Source: UBA3206 sp963623875
GTDB lineage: Bacteria > Bacillota_I > Bacilli_A > Acholeplasmatales > Anaeroplasmataceae
Reading direction: 5' to 3'
Length of the DNA stretch: 14,509 nt
Assembly (NCBI GenBank): GCA_963623875.1
Contig: CAVFNL010000027.1
Span: forward strand, 1 to 14,509
The notes under the pieces were generated by a model. It was given only the letters and a program-made list of their open reading frames with translations. It searched no databases and was not told the DNA's origin. The translations under genes and the position numbers were made by a program. This document shows, piece after piece, positions 1-5,948 of this stretch (position 1 is the first letter of the stretch; each line of letters starts with the position of its first letter).

Positions 1-75
1 AATAGTGGTTCAAAAAAAGTTGACCAAACTGGTTTATTTTATCTTGACACTTTCAACATCAAAGAATTAAAATAA
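1..75 (+). CDS. Possible C-terminal end of a plus-strand gene (partial)
   Basis: The first 24 codons read openly on the plus strand in frame 1 and end in TAA at 73-75. The peptide is balanced and mostly hydrophilic (it contains DQTGLFYLDTFNIKELK), which looks like a real protein tail. I do not recognise the family. The next frame is also open for about 22 codons, so chance openness cannot be excluded. If real, this gene converges on the minus-strand gene that ends at 144, and weak hairpins between the two would serve both. Confidence 0.4.
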   Translation, partial: NSGSKKVDQTGLFYLDTFNIKELK

Positions 76-126
76 TTCTAAATTAATTGTTTTTATCTAA
101 TCAAACAATTATCATTATCTTTTTTT
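63..126. terminator. Weak convergent terminator region
   Basis: Two AT-rich hairpins lie between the converging ends. One is AGAATTA-AAA-TAATTCT at 63-79. The other has a nine-base-pair stem at 84-92/103-111. On the plus strand a run of Ts (120-126) follows after about nine bases. Neither has the GC-rich stem directly joined to a T run that marks a strong terminator, so this is a low-confidence call based mainly on position. Confidence 0.3.
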
Positions 127-143
127 AAATTATTATAAATCAC

Positions 144-1385
144 TTATGATACAAGTTTTTCATCACTAAGTTTAGTATATTCTAACATTTCATCATCTTC
201 TTCATCATTTTTTTGTTTATTTTCAAACAAAGTCGTAAAGAAATTATCGCAAAGAAATGTCATATCACTATGAATCTCACAATCATCTGAATTATTAATT
301 GATCTTACTGCTTTTTGTAGAGTATCAAGACTAGTTTGACATAAAGAAATATCAATTGTTCTGAAATTTTGATCAATAAATATAGTTTGGAATGTTTTAT
401 TAAACGCTTCATCGATTACTTTAAACATACCGCACACTAAAGTTTTATCAAGAACACATTCAATATTTAATTGCTTAAATAAATTATAGAATGCATTATA
501 GAAAAATGGTTGTTTAAAAACTATTTTTGTTGGCAGTCCATTTTTTTCAAAATTTTCTTTTAAGAAAAAAAGCATTTGTTCTATTTGATCTTTTTTAAGA
601 GAAATGAAGTATGAAAAATCACATAATTCCTTATTAGATGTTGATATAAGAAGAGGTGTGATTGCCTTATTGCATTCATCAATAGATACACATACATTCA
701 TATGTTCTGTAATAAGTTTCATTTCATAGTCTTTTTGAGGAATATCTTTGAACATATCTACCTCATAATCTAAAACTTTTTTAAATTTAGGTTCTTTTAA
801 AATAGTAGGTAACATTCCATAAGATAGTGAATATTCATGAGCATCTATATCTACATAGCATAACATAGATTGAATTGTTTTATCTTTAAATTTCTCTAAA
901 GCCTCTTCTTCACAATCCTTAAACACACTATAGAAAAGAGTAAGTCCAGATATAAGCACATTAGCTTCTTTTATTGTTGAAAAATATGGCGCATATCCTT
1001 CTTTGTATGTTAAGAATGTTAAGTTATCTTTAGCTTTAATACGAATTTTTCTCTTTTTAAAAAAATCAATTTCAAGAGATGATAATTCTTTTTCATTCTT
1101 GAATGAAATTACTATTGCATTAAAACTTGCTTCATTTAATTGTTCCCTTGACAATGTTAGCATATCATTTAAACAATCTATTCCATTAAGCCCATCAAAG
1201 AATGTGACTCCATAATTATCTCTTTCACCCTTTGATGTAATTGTTAGGCCAAATTGTTGTTTTTCCGAATCAAAAACAATTATATTAGAAGAGTTAAGCT
1301 TTTCAAACCATCCTTTTAATCTAAATAATTTTAATGATTTACTTAAAATATCATATCTTATTTTATCCATAGGATTAATTTTCAT
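144..1385 (-). CDS. Uncharacterised 413-residue cytoplasmic protein in the rsmD operon
   Basis: I do not recognise a catalytic motif, signal peptide or membrane helix. The protein is soluble. The N-terminal half carries alternating beta-like stretches (for example NNYGVTFFDGLNGID-like sequence around residues 56-72) and a stretch near residue 131 (GYAPYFSTIKEANVLISGL). The C-terminal 25 residues are very acidic (NDEEDDEMLEY). The layout faintly resembles the DUF7309/DUF6930-type proteins of Bacillota, but that is only an impression. The ATG is well supported: AAGGAG lies eight bases upstream. The start overlaps the end of rsmD by 11 bp, so the two are translationally coupled in the helicase-rsmD operon. 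In many Bacillota coaD follows rsmD, but here this protein takes that place. It is the last gene of the operon. Confidence 0.85.
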   Translation of the reverse strand: MKINPMDKIRYDILSKSLKLFRLKGWFEKLNSSNIIVFDSEKQQFGLTITSKGERDNYGVTFFDGLNGIDCLNDMLTLSREQLNEASFNAIVISFKNEKELSSLEIDFFKKRKIRIKAKDNLTFLTYKEGYAPYFSTIKEANVLISGLTLFYSVFKDCEEEALEKFKDKTIQSMLCYVDIDAHEYSLSYGMLPTILKEPKFKKVLDYEVDMFKDIPQKDYEMKLITEHMNVCVSIDECNKAITPLLISTSNKELCDFSYFISLKKDQIEQMLFFLKENFEKNGLPTKIVFKQPFFYNAFYNLFKQLNIECVLDKTLVCGMFKVIDEAFNKTFQTIFIDQNFRTIDISLCQTSLDTLQKAVRSINNSDDCEIHSDMTFLCDNFFTTLFENKQKNDEEDDEMLEYTKLSDEKLVS

Positions 1386-1935
1386 CTAAAATCACTCCTT
1401 TTTTGAATATACAGACTCTTTTTATTCCATAGCATCTATCTTTTATAAGAGTATAGTTTTTAACTACTTCAGGACATTTAGTCTTTTTCTCCATTTCAAA
1501 AGAAATAAGTGAATCATTATCCTGTAGATTATATAAATCAATAAGGCTAATTATTTCTTCTATATTTTGCATTGCATATGGAGGATCTAAAAATATTAGG
1601 TCAAACTTAATCCCCTTATAATTTTCTAAAGCTTTTTTGTAATCAAGATTAGAAAACACGCAATCATTTATTTTAAGTTTAGTTGCATTTTTTTTGCATA
1701 CATCTAAAGCTTTAGAATTAATGTCATTTAAATAAATTTTAGAAATACCTCTAGAATATGCTTCAAAAGCCATAGCACCTGAGCCTGCAAATAAGTCAAG
1801 GGCTACTCCACCATCAAAAAACTGACCAATAAGATTAAATATTGCTTGTCTTACTTTATCAGATGTTTCTCTTGTAGTATCTAAATTACACATATCTATG
1901 TTATGATTTCTAAATTTTCCAGCATTAATTCTCAT
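1375..1935 (-). CDS. rsmD: 16S rRNA (guanine-N2)-methyltransferase RsmD
   Basis: RsmD transfers a methyl group from S-adenosylmethionine to N2 of a guanine in the 3' domain of 16S rRNA (G966 in E. coli), acting on assembled 30S subunits. The 186-residue protein has the usual family length. It shows the RsmD N-terminal MRINAGKFRN, the TRETSDKVRQAIFN segment (residues 21-34), the SAM-binding DLFAGSG (47-53), an acidic residue after the second strand (LND, about 69-71), and the catalytic DPPY (117-120). An upstream TTG at 1948-1950 is in frame, but it lies inside the helicase gene without a Shine-Dalgarno sequence, and the family begins at MR-x-x-x-GK. I therefore take the ATG at 1933-1935, seven bases after the helicase stop and preceded by TTAGGT. 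It sits in an operon between the DEAD-box helicase and the 413-residue protein. Confidence 0.93.
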   Translation of the reverse strand: MRINAGKFRNHNIDMCNLDTTRETSDKVRQAIFNLIGQFFDGGVALDLFAGSGAMAFEAYSRGISKIYLNDINSKALDVCKKNATKLKINDCVFSNLDYKKALENYKGIKFDLIFLDPPYAMQNIEEIISLIDLYNLQDNDSLISFEMEKKTKCPEVVKNYTLIKDRCYGIKRVCIFKKGVILDEN

Positions 1936-1942
1936 ATTATAC

Positions 1943-3559
1943 CTAATCAAGGCTTAAAACTTTACTTACAGCAATCCTTGTTCCTTCGTATTTATAACCA
2001 TTTAATTTTTTTAAATAACTATATGCTTCTTGAGTTATTTCTATATTAGTACCACTTTTTCTTATAACAATATCACCTACATTGCTTTTTCTTACCCCAG
2101 CTGTTTTTTCCATAAGTTGAAGTAGGGCTTGTGGTCTTAATAATTCTTTCTTTCCTATATTAAGGTGAGCATAAATAAAACTCTTCTTAGAAGGTTTATT
2201 TTTTTGAGATTGATAAGTCTCCTTCTTCTCAACTCTTGTCTTTATAGGTGTAATATTATTATACACTTTAGATGAAGGAAGTGCCATATTTAATAGTGCA
2301 TTAATTAAAACTGTGGGATCAATATCAAGCTTTGCAAGTTTTCCTAACAATAATTGATTATTTTTTATAGGTTTATCTAAATTAATTTCATCAATTATTT
2401 TATCAAATTGTTTTAAAGAAACTTTTTCTCTAATCTCTTCAACACTTGGTATTTCAAGCATTGTAATTTCTTTTTTAGTATAGCGCTCAATATCTTTTAA
2501 TCTTCTTTGCTCAAATGGAGATAAAATAGAAATTGATATACCTTCTGCACCTGCTCGACCGGTACGTCCAATTCTGTGAACATATAATTCTAATTCTTGA
2601 GGAATATCATAGTTTATAATTCCTTCAAGACCTGAAATATCTATACCACGAGCCGCAACATCTGTTGCTACTAAGATTTTAGTAATTCCATTTTTAAATT
2701 GTTCCATTACTCTATCACGAACATTTTGCTTTAAATCGCCATGAAGACCATCTACTTTATATCCCATTTTATTTAAATCTAGGGTAAGTTCATCAACCAT
2801 AGCTTTAGTATTCGCAAAAATAATACAGTTTTTAAAAGAATAATAATCAAGTAGTCTTACGAGTAAATCTTTTTTAGATTCTCTTCTGCATAAATAACCT
2901 ACTTGACTTATATTTTGAGCAGTAAGAGTCTTCTTTTTTATAACTATATGAACAGGATTCTTTTGATAGTTTTTTGCGACATTTTTAATAAATTCCGGCA
3001 TAGTTGCACTAAAAAGGGCAGTTTGTCTTTCTACAGGTGTTTGTTTTAATATATGTTCAAGATCCTCTTTAAATCCCATATTAAGCATTTCATCAGCTTC
3101 ATCTAAAACAAGGGTTTTAATATTATTAAATTTTAAAAGACCTCTCTCCATTAAATCAATAATACGTCCTGGAGTACCTACAACTATTTGTGGCTTATTC
3201 TTTAAAGCTTTAATTTGGATTTGATAAGATTCTCCACCATACACTGTAACAATTCTTACACCTTTTTTATGAGTTGTGAGTTTAGATAGTTCTTTTGCGA
3301 CTTGAATACCAAGTTCTCGTGTAGGACATAATATTAGGGTTTCAACATTGTTAGATTTAACATCGGTTTTCATAATAACAGGTATACCATATGCAAAAGT
3401 TTTACCAGTACCTGTTTGTGCTTGTCCTATTACATCAAGTCCTTCAAGCATTGGCCCAATTGCGGCTGCTTGTATTTCTGATGGTTCATATATTTCATTT
3501 TCATTTAAAGATAATATTATATCTTCGCTTACATTTAATTCACTAAATTTATTTTCCAT
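1943..3559 (-). CDS. deaD: DEAD-box ATP-dependent RNA helicase (DeaD/CsdA/DbpA type)
   Basis: The product unwinds RNA duplexes with ATP, probably during ribosome assembly or mRNA decay and often at low temperature. All core motifs are intact: Q motif with Gln30, motif I AQTGTGKT (47-54), Ia PTRELG (79-84), GG (108-109), Ib TPGR (129-132), DEAD (153-156), SAT (184-186), IVFAN-like IIFANT (246-251), TDVAARGID (299-307) and HRIGRTGRAG (328-337). A basic linker (about 435-458) leads to a C-terminal domain from about residue 459. Its pattern IYAHLNIGKKELLRP...LLQL...G matches the DbpA RRM-like rRNA-binding domain, which separates it from CshA-type helicases with a disordered tail. It is the first gene of an operon with rsmD, which fits a ribosome-biogenesis role. 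It ends in TAG. The choice of symbol between deaD and dbpA is uncertain; the family is not. Confidence 0.93.
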   Translation of the reverse strand: MENKFSELNVSEDIILSLNENEIYEPSEIQAAAIGPMLEGLDVIGQAQTGTGKTFAYGIPVIMKTDVKSNNVETLILCPTRELGIQVAKELSKLTTHKKGVRIVTVYGGESYQIQIKALKNKPQIVVGTPGRIIDLMERGLLKFNNIKTLVLDEADEMLNMGFKEDLEHILKQTPVERQTALFSATMPEFIKNVAKNYQKNPVHIVIKKKTLTAQNISQVGYLCRRESKKDLLVRLLDYYSFKNCIIFANTKAMVDELTLDLNKMGYKVDGLHGDLKQNVRDRVMEQFKNGITKILVATDVAARGIDISGLEGIINYDIPQELELYVHRIGRTGRAGAEGISISILSPFEQRRLKDIERYTKKEITMLEIPSVEEIREKVSLKQFDKIIDEINLDKPIKNNQLLLGKLAKLDIDPTVLINALLNMALPSSKVYNNITPIKTRVEKKETYQSQKNKPSKKSFIYAHLNIGKKELLRPQALLQLMEKTAGVRKSNVGDIVIRKSGTNIEITQEAYSYLKKLNGYKYEGTRIAVSKVLSLD

Positions 3560-3589
3560 TTTATTTTTTCCTTTATCAAATTACAAGAA

Positions 3590-3618
3590 ATTATATCAAA
3601 ACATAATTCATTTTTCAA
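3590..3618 (-). promoter_or_regulatory. Sigma-A promoter of the helicase-rsmD operon
   Basis: On the minus strand TTGAAA (3613-3618) and a perfect TATAAT (3590-3595) are separated by exactly 17 bp. Transcription would start near 3583, about 24 bases before the helicase ATG. AAAGGA just upstream of that ATG provides the ribosome binding site. The promoter lies directly after the terminator of the structured RNA, so the operon has its own start. Confidence 0.75.
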
Positions 3619-3630
3619 GTATCGCATTTT

Positions 3631-3660
3631 TTAAAAAAATAAAGGGAATAAAATTCCCTT
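3631..3660 (-). terminator. Rho-independent terminator of the structured RNA
   Basis: On the minus strand a perfect 8-bp stem AAGGGAAT/ATTCCCTT (3653-3660 with 3642-3649) has a 3-base loop. It is followed by TA and then seven Ts (3633-3639). This is a classical intrinsic terminator, and it lies upstream of the helicase promoter. Confidence 0.88.
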
Positions 3661-3813
3661 ATTATCATAATTGGTGCTAGGATACGTGAGAACTAGAATA
3701 GTTCAATAATAGGTTCTCATGGTTAATTATTAGGATTCCCACTTAAGGGCCTTCAACACAAATTATACCTCAAACCAGCCTTCAGTAATTTGGGTTCCAC
3801 GGCTTATCCTAGC
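3631..3813 (-). ncRNA. Free-standing structured small RNA, candidate 6S RNA
   Basis: This is a non-coding transcription unit of about 183 nt, terminator included, with its own strong promoter. The 5' end TGCTAGGATA (3814-3805) is perfectly complementary to 3675-3684. After a three-base bulge, CGTGGAAC (3801-3794) pairs with 3685-3693 with one bulged base. The result is an 18-bp closing helix. The interior (about 3694-3793) can form competing stems, including CAAATTA/TAATTTG and GGA-CCC/GGG-TCC, and contains the stretch GGCCCTTAAGTGGG. The long closing helix around a large bubble, the length, the independent promoter and terminator, and the lack of an ORF fit 6S RNA, the product-RNA-releasing decoy of RNA polymerase holoenzyme. 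I recognise it by shape rather than by a decisive motif. tmRNA, RNase P RNA and SRP RNA signatures are absent. A leader element for the helicase operon is the main alternative. Confidence 0.5.
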
Positions 3814-3819
3814 AACAAT

Positions 3820-3848
3820 ATTATAACATAGTATAGAATATATGTTAA
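3820..3848 (-). promoter_or_regulatory. Strong sigma-A promoter of the structured RNA
   Basis: On the minus strand TTAACA (3843-3848) and a perfect TATAAT (3820-3825) are separated by 17 bp. The predicted start, near 3813, falls at the first base of the closing helix. The -35 box begins only a few bases after the stop codon of the upstream membrane-protein gene. Confidence 0.82.
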
Positions 3849-3851
3849 GTA

Positions 3852-4235
3852 TTAAATTATATTAGTAATTAGCCAAATAACTCCAAGTAATGTTAAACAT
3901 ATACCAATAATTAGTTCAACAACATCACCTTTTAGGCTATTTGTTTTATTCATTTTACCATTGATTTGTGTAAGTAATATTGCATCAACACCAAATAATA
4001 TTGTAATTAAAGGAATTGATATCTTTGATGTAAAAAAGTAGTTCTTATCGAGGCAAAATTGAATAATAAATGTAACAGCCCCAAGGCACAACATTACAAA
4101 TGTAATTACATATACTAAAGATTTAAAAAATCTTACTTGTTTTTTATTCTTAAGCCCTTGATTATAGTAATCTTCTTTGGCTTTTAAAACCTTTTCATGT
4201 GCTTCTTTCTCTTTATCTAATTCATTATTTTCCAT
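3852..4235 (-). CDS. Small membrane protein with three predicted helices, unknown function
   Basis: This 127-residue protein is not recognised. Residues 1-36 are charged and helical (ENNELDKEKEAHEKVLKAKE), probably a short cytoplasmic coiled coil. Three hydrophobic segments follow, at about 40-63, 72-91 and 106-127. The third contains GDVVELIIGICLTLLG and ends at the C terminus. There is no signal peptidase site, transporter motif or conserved catalytic residue. GGTGATG precedes the ATG with normal spacing. The gene follows the YbjN-like gene at a 78-bp distance, so it may belong to the same transcript or use a weak promoter in the gap. Confidence 0.75.
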   Translation of the reverse strand: MENNELDKEKEAHEKVLKAKEDYYNQGLKNKKQVRFFKSLVYVITFVMLCLGAVTFIIQFCLDKNYFFTSKISIPLITILFGVDAILLTQINGKMNKTNSLKGDVVELIIGICLTLLGVIWLITNII

Positions 4236-4250
4236 ATCATCACCATATTT

Positions 4251-4278
4251 ATTTTATCATATTTAACTTATATGTTAA
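4251..4278 (-). promoter_or_regulatory. Possible promoter of the small membrane protein gene
   Basis: Minus-strand TTAACA (4273-4278) and TAAAAT (4251-4256) are spaced by 16 bp in the 78-bp gap upstream of the gene. The leader would be only about 10 bases, and the DNA is so AT-rich that matches of this quality arise easily, so confidence is low. Confidence 0.3.
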
Positions 4279-4313
4279 CAAAATACTATATATTTCATTA
4301 TTTCACATAATTA

Positions 4314-4745
4314 TTAATTAAATTCTTTATTTAAATTTTCTGTTAGTGGTTTTAAATATGTCATAATATTTTCTTTTAAAAATAAATCAAGTACATATTG
4401 AATATTATAGAAAACCATATCCTCTGAATCGCCACAATTGTTTGACGAATGAAGTTCTAATCTATTATTATCATCTCTAATATACGCAACAATTGATGGG
4501 TTATTACTATTTATTGAATTAATTAGTTTTAAATTTTCAAATGATGTTACAATCTCATCAAATGTCATAACTATGTGAAGAGATCCACCCTTATATACTA
4601 AAATTTGTAGATAAAATTGAACATTTAAATAATCTTTTACATTAACTTGTGATGTTAAAAGCAGTTTATCCTCACTATTTTCTAATATATCCATTTTAAA
4701 TGTATAATAATTTTGCATTCCTAAAATAATCTTTGAAAAATCCAT
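4314..4745 (-). CDS. YbjN-like small protein, unknown function
   Basis: The product is a soluble 143-residue protein without membrane segments or catalytic motifs. The central pattern (VQFYLQILVYKGGSLHIVM, then ENLKLINSINSNNPSIVAYIRDDNNRLELHS, then a helix ending VLDLFL) resembles the YbjN/type III secretion chaperone-like fold: strands, then an L-I-N-x-x-N helix, then two strands. That fold is used for protein-protein binding, so a chaperone or regulatory role is possible but is inference. AGAGGA sits just before the ATG. The gene lies 28 bp after the DUF1653 gene and probably shares its transcript with the RNA methyltransferase. Confidence 0.7.
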   Translation of the reverse strand: MDFSKIILGMQNYYTFKMDILENSEDKLLLTSQVNVKDYLNVQFYLQILVYKGGSLHIVMTFDEIVTSFENLKLINSINSNNPSIVAYIRDDNNRLELHSSNNCGDSEDMVFYNIQYVLDLFLKENIMTYLKPLTENLNKEFN

Positions 4746-4773
4746 ATTATTCCTCTTTTCTTTTTTATAAATT

Positions 4774-5016
4774 TTAACCTATTTTCTTTGTATGAACAAG
4801 CATAAAACGATATTTTTGTTTAACATTAGGGTACTTTAGGTGATCTACTTCAGATAAAAACATCTCAACAGGTCTGACCCAAAGAGAATTATCGTCATAT
4901 AGCCTTCTGTATACTACCATTTCTTTTTTAGTCTCTGAATCATACGCAATATCTTCTACTATATAATAATTTCCTTTAAAATGTTTATAAATTCCATGTA
5001 TTTTTAATCTTCTCAT
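4774..5016 (-). CDS. DUF1653 family protein
   Basis: This 80-residue protein matches the DUF1653 pattern closely: G-x-Y-K-HFKGNYY near the start (residues 8-18), SETKKEMVVYRRLY in the middle, LWVRPVEMFL (45-54), then YP and YRF near the end. The family is widespread in bacteria, single-domain, small and soluble, with no established biochemical role. The sequence suggests a compact beta-barrel-like fold with many aromatic residues. The ATG is only three bases after the stop of the RNA methyltransferase gene, and AAAGG lies upstream inside the end of that gene. The two are therefore very likely cotranscribed and coupled. Confidence 0.88.
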   Translation of the reverse strand: MRRLKIHGIYKHFKGNYYIVEDIAYDSETKKEMVVYRRLYDDNSLWVRPVEMFLSEVDHLKYPNVKQKYRFMLVHTKKIG

Positions 5017-5019
5017 ATT

Positions 5020-5889
5020 TTATTTAACCTTTCTAATTTTTGCTATAAAAAATCCTTCATATTCACTAGATGGTTTTATAGTATATGTATTATCTAGGAT
5101 AGATTTTAATTGTGGAACTTTTATATCAAGAGGCTCTAACACATAATTTTTATTTAATACGCTTTTTAATACTTCTTCATTTTCTTCTTTTAAAATAGAA
5201 CATGTAGAATATACTAAAGCACAACCTGGTTTTAAAATTTCTAATGCTTTTTTTAATAATTCTTTTTGAAGTTTTGCACAATTTTGTACAAGTTTGTAAG
5301 AAAAACTTTTTAAGTCCACATCTTTATTAATAGTTCCAGAACCACTACATGGCGCATCTAATAGAATAGAATCAAATCTAAAGAATGAATCAAGTTTTTT
5401 AGCATCAGTCCTAATTGTATTACAATTTATGCAACCTAAATGTTTTAAGTTATAATTTAATCGGTCAAATCTTATTTTGTCAGGCTCAATCGCAAGAATT
5501 TGTGCCTTAGGATTTAACATTGAAATGAATGATGTTTTACCACCAGGCGCTGCGCACATATCAAGAACATCTTTTGCATTATCTAAATCTAAAAATAATG
5601 GAGGAAGTTGTGATGATAATGACTGTAAGTATATTTCACCATTTTTGAACAAATCAAGATTCATTAAAGTTTTATTATCATCTTTTGTTTGATACGAATA
5701 TTCTGATATATCACTTTTAATATATGATATATTTTTTCTATCTAACTCTTTTAAGCAATCAAGGGGATTTATTTTTAAAGTGTTAATTCTAAAAGAATTT
5801 AATCTTTTAGAAAATAAGCCTTCAATAATTTCATCATAATTATCATATTCTTTTTTAATTAGTTCTTTTAATTCATCAACAGAAATCAT
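5020..5889 (-). CDS. RNA (cytosine-5) methyltransferase, NOL1/NOP2/Sun (RsmB/RsmF) family
   Basis: The enzyme transfers a methyl group from S-adenosylmethionine to C5 of a cytosine in rRNA or tRNA. Residues 26-40 (FSKRLNSFRINTLKI) match the family's N-terminal R-x-N-x-L-K motif. DMCAAPGGKT (110-119) is the SAM loop. DAPCSGSGT (178-186) and YSTCS (227-231) hold the two cysteines of this family: Cys230 is expected to attack the base and Cys181 to help release it. At 289 residues it is compact. It lacks the NusB-like N-terminal domain of RsmB and the long C-terminal extension of RsmF, so the substrate cannot be assigned. GGAG five bases before ATG supports the start. It heads a row of genes with DUF1653 and begins right after the ATPase terminator. 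Confidence 0.93.
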   Translation of the reverse strand: MISVDELKELIKKEYDNYDEIIEGLFSKRLNSFRINTLKINPLDCLKELDRKNISYIKSDISEYSYQTKDDNKTLMNLDLFKNGEIYLQSLSSQLPPLFLDLDNAKDVLDMCAAPGGKTSFISMLNPKAQILAIEPDKIRFDRLNYNLKHLGCINCNTIRTDAKKLDSFFRFDSILLDAPCSGSGTINKDVDLKSFSYKLVQNCAKLQKELLKKALEILKPGCALVYSTCSILKEENEEVLKSVLNKNYVLEPLDIKVPQLKSILDNTYTIKPSSEYEGFFIAKIRKVK

Positions 5890-5900
5890 ATTAACTCCAA

Positions 5901-5936
5901 AAATAAATGCTTAACATGCATTAAAGCAGTTAAGCA
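5901..5936 (-). terminator. Terminator after the P-type ATPase gene
   Basis: On the minus strand, an 8-bp stem TGCTTAAC (5936-5929)/GTTAAGCA (5915-5908) encloses a 13-base loop with a possible inner TGC/GCA pairing. It is followed by TTTATTTTT (5907-5899). The ribosome binding site of the methyltransferase gene begins immediately afterwards, leaving almost no room for a promoter. The downstream genes must therefore either tolerate read-through or start within the ATPase 3' end, where a TATAAT (5948-5953) with a poor -35 (5971-5976) is present. Confidence 0.7.
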
Positions 5937-5948
5937 ATGTTTATTTTA

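Noticed and set aside
1936..1950. TTG start extending RsmD by five residues
   Set aside because: It overlaps the helicase stop, has no ribosome binding site, and RsmD proteins normally begin at the ATG-coded MR.
3348..3680. Open plus-strand frame of 110 codons opposite the start of the helicase gene
   Set aside because: It is antisense to a clear DEAD-box protein and runs through its promoter and the small-RNA terminator. It has no plausible ribosome binding site and low-complexity composition. The other plus-strand frames opposite the ATPase, methyltransferase and YubB-like genes were rejected for the same reasons.
3631..3813. tmRNA, RNase P RNA, SRP RNA or a known metabolite riboswitch as the identity of the small RNA
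   Set aside because: There is no tRNA-like acceptor end or tag frame, no RNase P conserved blocks, no SRP GNAR-loop helix, and no match to the riboswitch consensus cores I could recall.
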